From: Stieleria magnilauensis
GTDB lineage: Bacteria > Planctomycetota > Planctomycetia > Pirellulales > Pirellulaceae
Direction of reading: 5' to 3'
DNA length: 64,000 nt
NCBI GenBank assembly: GCA_007753675.1
Contig: CP036432.1
Span: 8,992,233-9,056,232 of the forward strand
Notes under the pieces: generated by a model
Told to the model about the DNA's origin: nothing
Seen by the model: only the letters and a program-made list of their open reading frames with translations
The model's database searches: none
Program-made: the position numbers and the translations under genes
Part shown: positions 17,202-25,618 of the stretch, piece by piece
Layout of the letters: every line of letters begins with the position of its first letter
Numbering within the stretch: the stretch's first letter is position 1

Positions 17202-18269
17202 ATGCCTGCTTCGAAACCCGAAACGCTTGACCAACTTGATCTCCAATTGCTGCGGCTGATTGAACAGCGCCGCCAGCTGGTCGAGACGTTGGCCGACGAC
17301 CAATCCCTTCCCTCGGTCGGCCAATCGAACACCCACCTCGCCCAGGCATTGGACGGATTCTGCCGCGAGTCCACTCAGACGCGTGAAAAAAAGAGCGTCG
17401 AATCGCTGCGTCAAACCCTCCGCCACATCGACAGCTATTGTCGCCTTGGGGTGGGCCCAGGTGCCGTCAGCTTTCTCGGCCCGAAGTACAGCTACAGCCA
17501 TTTGGCGGCGATCAAGTATTTCGGAGACGCGACCCCGTTTGCTCCGGTGGCAACGATCCCCGCGGTCTTCGATGCCGTCCACCGCGGCGATGCCGCCTGC
17601 GGTCTGGTGCCGATCGAAAACAGCACCGACGGCCGCGTCGTCGACACGCTGGGCATGTTCGCCCGCCGCCACATGCAAATCTGTGGCGAAGTCTTACTGC
17701 CGATCCACCACAACCTGCTGGCCAGCGGCAAACGAGATCAAATCACCGAGATCCACAGCAAACCGCAAGCCCTGTCCCAGTGCCGCGTTTGGCTGGCAGC
17801 CAATTTCCCGGCCGCCGCGCTGATCGAAGTCGGCAGCACGACAACGGCTGCGGAATCCGCCGCTCAGTATGCCCACATCGCCGCAGTGGCCAGTCTGCCG
17901 GCCGGGCGTGAATATGGACTCGACGTGCTGAATCAAAACATCGAAGACAACCGCGAGAACGTCACGCGTTTCGCCGTCCTCGGCCGCGACGAAACCCACC
18001 CCACCGGCAAAGACAAAACGTCACTGCTGTTCCAAGTCGAACATCAACCCGGCGCCCTGGCCGGCGCGATGAGTATCTTCAGCCAATCGCAATTGAACCT
18101 GACCTGGATCGAATCCTTCCCCTTGCCCGGGTCGCGGAACGAATACTTGTTCTTCGTCGAATTCAGCGGTCATCGTGGCGAGGACCGCGTGGCCACCGCG
18201 ATCGATCAATTGAGTTCGATCACACGCCGGCTGGAGATTTTGGGGTCGTATCCGGTCGCCGTGCTGTAA
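17202..18269 (+). CDS. pheA: Prephenate dehydratase with degenerate chorismate-mutase-like N-terminus (P-protein layout)
   Basis: 355 residues. It converts prephenate to phenylpyruvate in phenylalanine synthesis. Residues 1-75 form an AroQ-like helical region (LDQLDLQLLRLIEQRRQLVE), but the conserved catalytic Lys and the Arg-Glu pair of chorismate mutase are not seen downstream, so mutase activity is doubtful. The dehydratase domain follows: VSFLGPKYSYSHLAAIKYFG, GLVPIENSTDGRVVDTL and the catalytic-threonine motif ENVTRFAVLG. The ACT regulatory domain has the GALAGAMSIF loop and the IESFP motif where ESRP is usual. Feedback control by phenylalanine is therefore likely but may be altered. ATG is chosen over an upstream TTG. 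Confidence 0.9.
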   Translation: MPASKPETLDQLDLQLLRLIEQRRQLVETLADDQSLPSVGQSNTHLAQALDGFCRESTQTREKKSVESLRQTLRHIDSYCRLGVGPGAVSFLGPKYSYSHLAAIKYFGDATPFAPVATIPAVFDAVHRGDAACGLVPIENSTDGRVVDTLGMFARRHMQICGEVLLPIHHNLLASGKRDQITEIHSKPQALSQCRVWLAANFPAAALIEVGSTTTAAESAAQYAHIAAVASLPAGREYGLDVLNQNIEDNRENVTRFAVLGRDETHPTGKDKTSLLFQVEHQPGALAGAMSIFSQSQLNLTWIESFPLPGSRNEYLFFVEFSGHRGEDRVATAIDQLSSITRRLEILGSYPVAVL

Positions 18270-18377
18270 TTGCGCGATTTGCCCGGGTTTCCCGGCGACA
18301 GTTTCACAACTGACCTTCCCACCAGAGCGGGTAATCACTAAGAGGTGTTCGTTCATCGGTCAATCAAGGAAGGTTCA

Positions 18378-19139
18378 ATGAAAAAATCGCAAAGAAACGG
18401 CGGCGGGCAGAGCGAGGATCTGGCCCCTCCACCCCGCACGACGTTCGACTATCCCGTCCGCTTAGTCGCTTACACCTTGATCGCCGCAGCCCTCTGTCAA
18501 TTAATCTTGCTAGCGGTCCGTGGCGTGGGAATCGAGTTCGTCGCCCGCGAAAACGGTCCTGTCGAACTGGCACAAGTCGGCATGGCCCTGTTCGCCTCCG
18601 TCTGCCTGATGATTGCCGCCGTCCAGATGCCCTTCGGCCGCACGCTGTTGATCGTGTGTGGTTGCCTGGTCGGTTACGCCGCGGCGCGTGAATGCGATTC
18701 CTGGTTCGAATCCGTGTTCTTTGATGATGCCTACAAGTACCTGGCCGGACTGCCGCTGCTGGGCGTGGCACTGGTGGCCTTGGTTCGCGGTCGAAAACGG
18801 ATCGTCGTCGAGTCGCGGGTGCTACTGAGGACGCCTTCGATGACGATCTTCGCGATCGGGGGCATCTACATTTGCACCCTCTGCCAGGCGTTCGATGTCC
18901 CAGACCTTTGGACCGCCGGCGGACTGAGCGAATCGCCTGAAATGACGAAGGCAGCGGTGGAGGAATTCGCTGAACTGTTCGGCTATCTGTTGCTCGCGTT
19001 CTCCGGCGTCGAATCCCTGGCGATGGCATTCGCACACGGGAACGTCGAAACCAGATCGGTCGAATCGGCTGCTGCCGAAGCGACTTGCATCGAACTCACG
19101 ACACCGCAGGTCGACGCACCGTCGCGGAAAGCCGCTTGA
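18378..19139 (+). CDS. Polytopic membrane protein of unknown function
   Basis: 253 residues, preceded by AAGGAAGGTT as ribosome-binding site. Six hydrophobic helices are visible: YTLIAAALCQLILLAV, VGMALFASVCLMIAAV, LLIVCGCLVGYAA, LPLLGVALVALV, TIFAIGGIYICTL and LFGYLLLAFSGVESLAMAF. The charged N-terminus and ~30-residue polar C-terminus are probably cytoplasmic. No transporter signature is recognised. It lies 108 bp after pheA in the same direction and converges with the DUF1573 gene, the stops being 18 bp apart. Confidence 0.7.
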   Translation: MKKSQRNGGGQSEDLAPPPRTTFDYPVRLVAYTLIAAALCQLILLAVRGVGIEFVARENGPVELAQVGMALFASVCLMIAAVQMPFGRTLLIVCGCLVGYAAARECDSWFESVFFDDAYKYLAGLPLLGVALVALVRGRKRIVVESRVLLRTPSMTIFAIGGIYICTLCQAFDVPDLWTAGGLSESPEMTKAAVEEFAELFGYLLLAFSGVESLAMAFAHGNVETRSVESAAAEATCIELTTPQVDAPSRKAA

Positions 19140-19157
19140 CCACCGCTGCGATCCGGC

Positions 19158-20243
19158 TCAACCGCTGACGACGCCGGTGACGATGCACTTGACCGATTTG
19201 CCGCCATCCAGATCGGTGTTGATCAGAATCTCTTGTCCGACGCGGTCCTCGGTTTCCCCCGCGTTGAATCGCAAGGTCACAAAGTGCAGTTTCTTGCTGC
19301 CGCTGGGGGCCATGAATTCAAACCGTTGGTCGGCGCAAACGATGTCTTTGATGGTAAAGGGTTCGTCGCCCCGAATCACCAGCCGCTTTTCAACCGTCGC
19401 CCCAGGTTCCGCTGTCCCGAAACTGACCGCCGAAGGTGAAACACTCAACGACGGGCGGATCCGTCCGTTGATCGACATTTCCGTCGTCGGAAAATCAACG
19501 TCGTTGCTGATCAACGTCAACCGTTCGTGAACATCGCCCTCGGGCATCGATCCCAAGACCTTCACCCGCATCCGGTAACGCACCATCCCCGGTGACTTCT
19601 GCGGTGCACTCAGTTGGACTTCCAGGTCGTCGCAAAACGATCGCACATCGGTGATCTGCCAATCACGATTTCCCGTGTGCGTGATCACGATGTCCTGCTG
19701 AGTTCCAACCCCCGAGGCGATCTCACCGAATGCGACTTCAGGCGGATCAAACGTGACATCGGTTCGAATGAACCCGCTGACCTTCAGTTGAACTTCGGCA
19801 TAGTAGGGCCGATCAATCACAACCGTGATGACCGCAGACTTCTGGCCGATGAAGGTGCTGGTGTTGAAACGGGCCACCACCGAAGCGGTCTCGTGAGTCT
19901 TCAGCGTGTTTTGGGTGACCGTCGGCGTCGTGCAACCACAACTCGATCGGACCGCCGCAACGTGAACGTCTTCCTGATACAGATTCGTGAAATCGAACAG
20001 GTATTCACACTTTGCCCCCCGCCCGACGATGCGAAAATCGTGGCTCGTCGTCTTGAACATTTTCTCCGCCCAGTTTTCACCCGAAGAGGATGGAGCGGCG
20101 GAAGTCTGTCGTGACGAAACCGTGCGGGAATCAATCTGCCCGATCGCGGAGTCGCAATTGACAGCAAAACAAACGAGCAAGCACCACGCAACCAGAGGCA
20201 TGGTGCTACGTCGAGACAACACGGCGGGAAAACTATGAATCAT
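19158..20243 (-). CDS. Exported DUF1573-domain protein
   Basis: 361 residues from an ATG that gives a signal peptide (hydrophobic core VAWCLLVCFAVNC). The mature part has a DUF1573/ASH-like immunoglobulin-fold domain with the signature VRSSCGCTTPTVTQ at about residues 96-109. Two more beta-sandwich repeats follow (VTFDPPEVAFGEIASGVG and LSVSPSAVSFGTAEPGATV), each opening with the typical P-x-x-V-x-F-G turn. DUF1573 proteins are abundant and extracytoplasmic in Planctomycetota and Bacteroidota, with no assigned reaction. An in-frame ATG 14 codons in would shorten the n-region. Confidence 0.85.
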   Translation of the reverse strand: MIHSFPAVLSRRSTMPLVAWCLLVCFAVNCDSAIGQIDSRTVSSRQTSAAPSSSGENWAEKMFKTTSHDFRIVGRGAKCEYLFDFTNLYQEDVHVAAVRSSCGCTTPTVTQNTLKTHETASVVARFNTSTFIGQKSAVITVVIDRPYYAEVQLKVSGFIRTDVTFDPPEVAFGEIASGVGTQQDIVITHTGNRDWQITDVRSFCDDLEVQLSAPQKSPGMVRYRMRVKVLGSMPEGDVHERLTLISNDVDFPTTEMSINGRIRPSLSVSPSAVSFGTAEPGATVEKRLVIRGDEPFTIKDIVCADQRFEFMAPSGSKKLHFVTLRFNAGETEDRVGQEILINTDLDGGKSVKCIVTGVVSG

Positions 20244-20310
20244 CAATTCGGACCGTTCGGCGAGAGTCGATGTGGGCCATCGGCATACCACCGTCAAACT
20301 TTACCAAATC

Positions 20311-20994
20311 TCACTCGTTTGAAGTAGGCGTTTCCGATTGTCTGGCATCTATGGTTTCGGCAACTGAGTGAAAATTTTCCAGTAATTCTTTCAGCCGCTC
20401 CATTGGAAGCCCGACAACGTTGCTTTCGCTGCCCCCACCGACGATTTCAATCCAGTCATTTCCGTCCTGAAATCCGAACGCCCCCGCTTTTCCTTCCCAC
20501 AACAGCGTGTCGAGGTACTCTCGAATCATGGTTTCGGACAGCGATTGCATCTGCAACTCGGTGCGGACGACGTCGACGATGCAGCGAGACTCGCCGGTGG
20601 ACCACAGGCAGACGCCGGTGTACACGTCATGGCGACGTCCGCTGAGCGTGCGCAGCATCTCCGCGGCGTGCTCCTCGTTGTGCGGTTTACCCAGGATCTG
20701 CCCCCCGCACGATGCGACGGTATCGGCGGCCAAAATCATCGCCCGACCGTGTCGCCGCACCACGCTTTCCGCTTTTCGGTACGCATAGCGTGCCACCAGC
20801 TCGGGCGCCGTTTCGCGACTGCAGACCCCGCACTCGGCGTCGTCGCTGGCCGGATCGATCGTGAACTCATACCCGGCCGCCCGTAGCAGCTGCGCGCGGC
20901 GGGGCGAACCGCTCGCCAACACCAACGGCATGGCGTCGGGGATCGGGGCTCGGCTCAAACCACGCATCAGCGGCAGATCATCTGAAATAGCCAT
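20311..20994 (-). CDS. maf: Maf-family nucleoside triphosphate pyrophosphatase
   Basis: 227 residues. It hydrolyses non-canonical or modified NTPs to the monophosphate; historically called a septum-formation inhibitor. Visible family motifs: PLVLASGSPRRAQLLRAAG near the N-terminus, ILAADTVASCGGQILGKP, SGRRHDVYTGVCL, then GKAGAFGFQDG and VVGLPMERL near the C-terminus. About 21 residues precede the usual start MPLVLASGS; the longer start is kept because it leaves only 7 bp to the upstream DUF3467 gene, suggesting coupling. The last 20 residues are a polar tail. Confidence 0.9.
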   Translation of the reverse strand: MAISDDLPLMRGLSRAPIPDAMPLVLASGSPRRAQLLRAAGYEFTIDPASDDAECGVCSRETAPELVARYAYRKAESVVRRHGRAMILAADTVASCGGQILGKPHNEEHAAEMLRTLSGRRHDVYTGVCLWSTGESRCIVDVVRTELQMQSLSETMIREYLDTLLWEGKAGAFGFQDGNDWIEIVGGGSESNVVGLPMERLKELLENFHSVAETIDARQSETPTSNE

Positions 20995-21000
20995 CGCGTC

Positions 21001-21702
21001 CTAACTGCCGTTTGAATCCGAAGGGCCAGCCGGTGGTAGGTCCGTCGGCGGTGGGCCGGTTGGGGGCGGGCCAGACGGCGGTGGACCCGACGACGGCGGA
21101 GCGGGGGGCGGCGGATCGGTCGGCGGCAACCCCAACCGGCGTTGCTCCAGTTGCCGAACGGCCCCCTTGAGCGATTCCAACAGACGCGGCACTTGGCCAG
21201 CGGCGACAAAGACGCGGGCACTGACCGCCGATTGCGGAAAGAAGCTCGTCAAGAAATCCAGTCCGAACTCGGTCGCACCGTGCCCGATCATCACGCCGTT
21301 GGCGTAGGTCCCACTGAGCACCTCGTCGGGCATCTTTAAATCGTCATAGATTTCTTGTGGACTCGGTCGGCGTGCGTCCGGGTTGGGCGGCTGCGGTTGT
21401 GGCGTGTGCGGATCGCCGAACCGCCCCCGATAAAGCTCCAGATTGGTCGTCAATGCCTCGATGAATTGCGGCATCACCGGATGGGGAATCACCACCCGTG
21501 CGGCCACCTTGTGTGGTCGTCCGATCGTCTGCAAAAAGTCGACGATGTACTCGCTCGGTCCGGTCATCACGATCGCGCCGGTGCTGAACGTCCCCCCGGC
21601 GACGTGATCGGGCACCCGCGCCCGCAGCGGAGGGTTGGGCTGCGGCTGCTGGCCGGGCTGGCCGGACGCGGGTGGATCAGGCGTTTGGTCGTCAGAGGAC
21701 AT
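21001..21702 (-). CDS. Protein with two tandem DUF3467 domains and a proline-rich tail
   Basis: 233 residues. Two copies of a DUF3467-like fold: about 34-95 (GAIVMTGPSEYIVDFLQTIG, then ARVVIPHPVMPQFIEALTTN) and about 128-195 (GVMIGHGATEFGLDFLTSFF, then ARVFVAAGQVPRLLESLKGA). Each ends in a helix and an RxG turn (YRGRFG, EQRRLG). The final ~40 residues are a low-complexity run of PPxGPPP units. The N-terminus is also Pro/Gln-rich. No signal peptide, so cytoplasmic. Function unknown. It is upstream of maf with a short gap and the pair is likely one transcript. Confidence 0.8.
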   Translation of the reverse strand: MSSDDQTPDPPASGQPGQQPQPNPPLRARVPDHVAGGTFSTGAIVMTGPSEYIVDFLQTIGRPHKVAARVVIPHPVMPQFIEALTTNLELYRGRFGDPHTPQPQPPNPDARRPSPQEIYDDLKMPDEVLSGTYANGVMIGHGATEFGLDFLTSFFPQSAVSARVFVAAGQVPRLLESLKGAVRQLEQRRLGLPPTDPPPPAPPSSGPPPSGPPPTGPPPTDLPPAGPSDSNGS

Positions 21703-22160
21703 GCGTGGGACGCTGGTGCTTTGGTGGGGGAGGATTCAGCCGCGGATTCCGATCGGAATACCGCCACCAGTCTAAATCTCACCGCCACCGTCCGAAACCC
21801 GTCACGCAGCGCCGCCATCGTGCCCCTGAGCCCCTGCGATTGGGCAGGGTGGCTCGGTGGAGTGGTAGGAGAATTCTGGAGGTAAGAAAATTAGCGACAC
21901 GTCGTGGACGGTGCCTTCCAAAATCTTCCTACCTCCAAAATCTTCCTACCTCCAAAATCTTCCTACCTCCAAAATCTTCCTACCTCCAAAATCTTCCTAC
22001 CTCCAAAATCTTCCTACCTCCAAACAATCCGCGTGTGGCAGAGCCACACCACCAGCGCGTTCCAAAGCGGAGCCTTGGAGCCGAGTGAGCGGAGGAGAAC
22101 GAAGACGCTTGACACCGCCAGCCCCCTGTTGTATCACTGCATTAATACAAAGGTGCAAGC
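21703..22160. other. Divergent intergenic region between DUF3467 and GntR genes
   Basis: About 460 bp between divergent genes. It contains the 17-bp tandem array described separately. About 140 bp lie between the array and the GntR start, including TTGTATCACTGCATTAATACAA, whose outer TTGTAT/ATTAATACAA halves form an imperfect palindrome about 20 bases before the ATG. That is a plausible operator for the GntR protein. No gene is supported here. Confidence 0.4.
21862..22019. repeat. 17-bp tandem array (six units) with an inverted partner
   Basis: Six perfect head-to-tail copies of CCAAAATCTTCCTACCT run from 21918 to 22019, then a broken seventh (CCAAA). About 30 bp before them an inverted, slightly diverged copy, GGTAGGAGAATTCTGGAGGT followed by AAGAAAATT, begins at 21865. 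The same inverted pair in single-copy form is at 16888-16987. Spurious open frames reading LPTSKIF/KSSYLQN cross it. Confidence 0.92.
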
Positions 22161-22544
22161 ATGCTGATCCAAATCCAATCCGGCAGCCAGCCGATCTACC
22201 AGCAGATCGTTGAACAGATTCGCTTTCGAATCCTGTCGGCGCAGCTCAAGGCCGGTGACGAGCTGCCGACGATCCGTGGGCTTGCCGAAACGCTGAAGGT
22301 CAACCCGAACACGATCGCCCGGGCCTACCGCGAGCTGGAACACGAAGGGCTGGTCGAAAAGCGTCGCACAACCGGGACCTTCGTCGCGGAAACGTCGGGA
22401 ACCCTCAGCCGCACCCGCCGCCGACAGATTCTCACGCCCGAGATCGACAAGCTTGTGGTGCTTGCCGGCCACCTGGGCGCGGACCCGGCCGAGCTGGATG
22501 AATTGATCGCATCACGTCAGCAAGCCCTTCAACGAAAGGAATAA
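22161..22544 (+). CDS. GntR-family transcriptional regulator (YtrA-like)
   Basis: 127 residues. The N-terminal winged helix-turn-helix is typical of GntR: QPIYQQIVEQIRFRILSAQL, then GDELPTIRGLAETLKVNPNT and ARAYRELEHEGLVEKRRTTG. The C-terminal part is only ~45 residues, too short for a ligand-binding FadR or HutC domain. This matches the YtrA subfamily, which regulates adjacent ABC transporter operons. It is 4 bp from the ATPase gene, so it is the first gene of a three-gene operon and probably represses it. ATG is well placed at the conserved N-terminus. Confidence 0.93.
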   Translation: MLIQIQSGSQPIYQQIVEQIRFRILSAQLKAGDELPTIRGLAETLKVNPNTIARAYRELEHEGLVEKRRTTGTFVAETSGTLSRTRRRQILTPEIDKLVVLAGHLGADPAELDELIASRQQALQRKE

Positions 22545-22548
22545 AGCC

Positions 22549-23502
22549 ATGACTTCCACCGACGATTTTGCCGTGCGGGTCCAGTCACTCTCGCGTTCCT
22601 TTCGCGGAACGCACGCGCTGATCGATGTCAGCTTGCAGATCCCGCGCGGGTCCGTCTTCGGACTCGTCGGTCTCAACGGGGCAGGGAAGACGACGTTGAT
22701 CCAGCACCTGATCGGCTCGATGAAGGCGTTGCACGGCACGGTCAACGTGCTCGGCCAGGATCCGACAATCCGGCCGGAAAAACTACTCGCCCGCATCGGC
22801 TACATGACCGAAGAAGACTCGCTGCCGAAGTGGATGCGAATCCGGGACCTGATCAGCTTCTGCCGGACCGTCTATCCGACCTGGTCGGACAGCTATGCGA
22901 CGCAACTGTGCGACATGTTCGGTTTGTCGACGACCGCAAAACTCAAGTCGCTGTCCAAGGGCGGACGAGCCCGCGTGGCGCTGTTGGCGGCGATCGCGCA
23001 CCGACCGGAATTGCTGATCTTGGACGAACCGAGCAGCGGATTGGATCCGATCGCGCGGGCCGACATTTTGGAAGCGATCATCCGCACCGTGGCCGACGAA
23101 GGCCGCACGGTGTTGTTTTCCAGCCATCTGCTTGAAGAGATCGATCGGGTTTGCGATCACATCGCGCTGCTGCACGACGGCGTGTTGCTGGAATCCATTC
23201 CCGCAGCGACCCTGCCGGAGCGTTACACCGAGTGTTTTTATCGCACCGAAACAGCTTCGTCACGTCCGCCCGAGATCCCGGGCTCGTTCGGCGGCGCCGG
23301 TGACACATCCGAATGGTCTGTGTTGATCGATGTCGAAAACGCGTCATCCCGCCCGACGGTTCCGTCCATTGAATCAGACGGCGCGCGGTGGGAACTTGTG
23401 AATCAACAACCGGCCACGGTTCACCGCTGGTTTGCCGGTCGCGTTCAACGCAAGCCGGCGACAACATCCTCGACCTCGGCGGAGGGCATGCAGCATGTCT
23501 GA
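22549..23502 (+). CDS. ABC transporter ATP-binding protein
   Basis: 317 residues. Walker A GLNGAGKTTL at about residue 43, a Q-loop region near YMTEEDSLP, signature SKGGRARVALLAA (variant of LSGGQ) near 142, Walker B LLILDEPSSGLD near 160 and switch histidine in LFSSHLLEEID. The last ~90 residues (after GVLLESIP) form a variable C-terminal domain. The layout fits single-ATPase exporters of the YtrB type controlled by YtrA-like GntR proteins. It overlaps the permease gene by 8 bp. Confidence 0.94.
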   Translation: MTSTDDFAVRVQSLSRSFRGTHALIDVSLQIPRGSVFGLVGLNGAGKTTLIQHLIGSMKALHGTVNVLGQDPTIRPEKLLARIGYMTEEDSLPKWMRIRDLISFCRTVYPTWSDSYATQLCDMFGLSTTAKLKSLSKGGRARVALLAAIAHRPELLILDEPSSGLDPIARADILEAIIRTVADEGRTVLFSSHLLEEIDRVCDHIALLHDGVLLESIPAATLPERYTECFYRTETASSRPPEIPGSFGGAGDTSEWSVLIDVENASSRPTVPSIESDGARWELVNQQPATVHRWFAGRVQRKPATTSSTSAEGMQHV

Positions 23503-25213
23503 GATCGTTGCACTGGCCAGGTTATTGATCACGCGTTCCAGGACGGCACTGACCCTCGCCATCGCCTACATGTTGGTGATTCACATCAGTGCCGCCCTGT
23601 TTAGCGTCGGCGTGTTCAGCGACGGCGATGTCGGTGGCCAACTGGCACTCAAACGCACCGCGACCATGATCGTCGTCATGTTCTCGCTGCCCCTGCTCGG
23701 CATCACGTTCGCGTTGTTCGACTTCAGCGAACGAGCGGACGTCAGCGGCGGCGCGACGGGTTACCTGCCGTGGTTGCTACGGATGCCGGTGAAAACATGG
23801 AAACTGGCCGCCGTTCCGCTGGGGCTGAAGACGCTCTGGACCCTCGCCATTTGTGGCGCCATTGCGATGACGGCGCGGTTCTTCGGAACCCCGTTGGAAC
23901 GCTGGTTCATGCCCGCGATCGGGATCGCCACTCTGTTCGTCTTGGCTTGCGTGATCACCTGGCATCCGTTTCGCTGGTCCTACACGCGTGCCTTTCTGAT
24001 CGGCATCCTGTTTGTACCGGCCTACGCGTGGTTGATCGTCTCGGTTTCGTTCGCGTTCGCCGACAAACGCTCCGATCTCCCCTCCGACACGACTTCGATC
24101 GCGGCCGCGTGGATCGTCGGCCTCTCGGCCTACACGGCGCTGACGCTACTCGCCCTACGCGCCGTCCGACTGGCCCGCTTCCACGTCGCGGGGCGAATCA
24201 GTGAATCGGCCGGATGGCTGGCGACCGCGGATCCATTGCCGTCAGTGGGCGCCGATGCCACATCGGAGGCATCGTTCCTGCGGCCGGCGCGGGTTTCACC
24301 GATCGCCGCGCTGGTCAGGTTCGAAGCGAGCAAGTTCGCCGGCACGGGCGCGAAAATCATCGTCGCCGGTTGGTTGCTCATCGTGCTCTTCTTTTCCCTA
24401 TTCAGTTACGCGGGGACCGACTCGTTGGTGTTCCTGGTGGTAGCGTTGCTGTTCCCCGGCATCTTCATGAACGAATGGAAGAACTATGGTTTGCAGCAGC
24501 GTTTTTTGCCGAACACACTCGCCGTCGCCCCGATCGCAACGACCACCCTCGTCTGGACCCAGCAGCTGATCGCGACGGCGATTTGGTTTGCGTCCCTGTT
24601 GGGTGTTCCGATCGTGTTTGCGATCTGGTCGTTCAACGGTGCAAGTGCACCGTTGATCCGAGCGTGGCAGCGGGCGATCGGACCGCAGTTCGAAACTCCC
24701 GATGCGGATTGGAAACTCACCCTGGTCGCAGCGGTCATCGGCGTCTTGCTGGTGCTGCGTCAGACGACCTGGAATATCGCGGCGCAATCGACCGAATCGA
24801 AACGTTTCGTGTACTGGACGATCGCAGCGAAGTTTGCCGTCGCCTTTTTTGCCTTCAGCTGGTTCCTGTATCAATTTCTGCGGTTCCCTGATTGGGAAGC
24901 CTGGACGCTGTGGGCATGGCAATGCATCGCCCAGTTGCCGACGCTGCTGCCTTGGTTGGCCATCGTCAAAGGCATCCTCGTCGTCACCGCGACAACGATG
25001 CTCTACCGATCCGGTTTGACTAGGCGTCGAACGGTCGTCGGACTGTTGGTCGGCTATCTCGTTTGCACGTTCGCGACCGCGGCAGTCGTCTGGCAATGGA
25101 TGCCCAGTGATCGAGTCCTCTTGTGGCACTGCCTGACGGCCGCAGCGGTGTTGATGCCCTACAGCCGAATCGTGCTGGCCCCGCTCTGCCTGGCCCACAG
25201 TCGCCACGCTTAG
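23495..25213 (+). CDS. ABC transporter permease
   Basis: 572 residues from the ATG that overlaps the ATPase stop by 8 bp; a longer upstream frame is just the ATPase region read in another phase. About 12 hydrophobic helices are visible, including ALTLAIAYMLVIHISAAL, MIVVMFSLPLLGITFALF, TLFVLACVITW, IIVAGWLLIVLFFSLFSY and TIAAKFAVAFFAFSWFLY. A soluble loop of ~60 residues sits near the middle. It is the membrane partner of the ATPase. The substrate is unknown; the YtrA-type regulator hints at a stress (envelope-active compound) response. Confidence 0.88.
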   Translation: MSEIVALARLLITRSRTALTLAIAYMLVIHISAALFSVGVFSDGDVGGQLALKRTATMIVVMFSLPLLGITFALFDFSERADVSGGATGYLPWLLRMPVKTWKLAAVPLGLKTLWTLAICGAIAMTARFFGTPLERWFMPAIGIATLFVLACVITWHPFRWSYTRAFLIGILFVPAYAWLIVSVSFAFADKRSDLPSDTTSIAAAWIVGLSAYTALTLLALRAVRLARFHVAGRISESAGWLATADPLPSVGADATSEASFLRPARVSPIAALVRFEASKFAGTGAKIIVAGWLLIVLFFSLFSYAGTDSLVFLVVALLFPGIFMNEWKNYGLQQRFLPNTLAVAPIATTTLVWTQQLIATAIWFASLLGVPIVFAIWSFNGASAPLIRAWQRAIGPQFETPDADWKLTLVAAVIGVLLVLRQTTWNIAAQSTESKRFVYWTIAAKFAVAFFAFSWFLYQFLRFPDWEAWTLWAWQCIAQLPTLLPWLAIVKGILVVTATTMLYRSGLTRRRTVVGLLVGYLVCTFATAAVVWQWMPSDRVLLWHCLTAAAVLMPYSRIVLAPLCLAHSRHA

Positions 25214-25217
25214 CAGC

Positions 25218-25351
25218 GTCGGGCATGCTGTGCATACCAAATAGGCGTAGGGCATGCTGTGCATGCCAATAGGCGTAGGGCATGCTATGCATGCCAATGG
25301 CGTAGGGCATGCTGTGCATGCCAATCGGCCGTCAGGCACAGCCTGACCTAC
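25218..25351. repeat. Tandem hairpin repeat (~28 bp x 4) plus related palindrome
   Basis: Four units of CGTAGGGCATGCTGTGCATGCC + AAT(A)GG begin at about 25218, 25246, 25274 and 25301; single-base changes and length 27-29 distinguish them. Inside each, GGCATGC-TGT-GCATGCC is a 7-bp stem with a 3-base loop. In copy one (GCATACC) and copy three (CTATG) changes slightly weaken it. The array ends with a different hairpin, GTCAGGC-ACA-GCCTGAC. It lies in the convergent gap after the permease gene. Confidence 0.85.
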
Positions 25352-25618
25352 ACGGAACGTTTCGCTTTACACGGCCAGTCCATCTGTTTTCCCATCCGAT
25401 TCGAAGAGACCTGGTACGATCTGGTAGGGTGACGCAATGCGAGAAACCGAAGTGGATGACGATCACCGACACGATCCGTGTTGGCATCGGTGGGTCCGCG
25501 GCCGCTGAAACCCTCCCCTCGCTGCGATCGACCCTCACTGCCAGGGAGGGCTTCTCACGGTTAGCCTGACAGGAGTTTGCTTTCGAAACGTTCCCCTCAA
25601 CGTTCTGCGTCGCAACCG
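25352..25618. other. Intergenic remainder between convergent genes
   Basis: After the hairpin array about 270 bp carry no supported gene. Short open frames on both strands have no recognisable product and no ribosome-binding site. Confidence 0.4.

Noticed and set aside
21918-22019. CRISPR array
   Set aside because: Units are directly adjacent with no spacers, only 17 bp long, and no cas genes lie nearby.
21904-22213. Open frames reading through the 17-bp array (LPTSKIF, KSSYLQN repeats) as a protein
   Set aside because: Six identical units give periodic frames in several phases; no ribosome-binding site and no sensible protein composition.
25020-25319. Minus-strand frame with MHSMPYA repeats
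   Set aside because: Produced entirely by the hairpin array and the end of the permease gene on the other strand.
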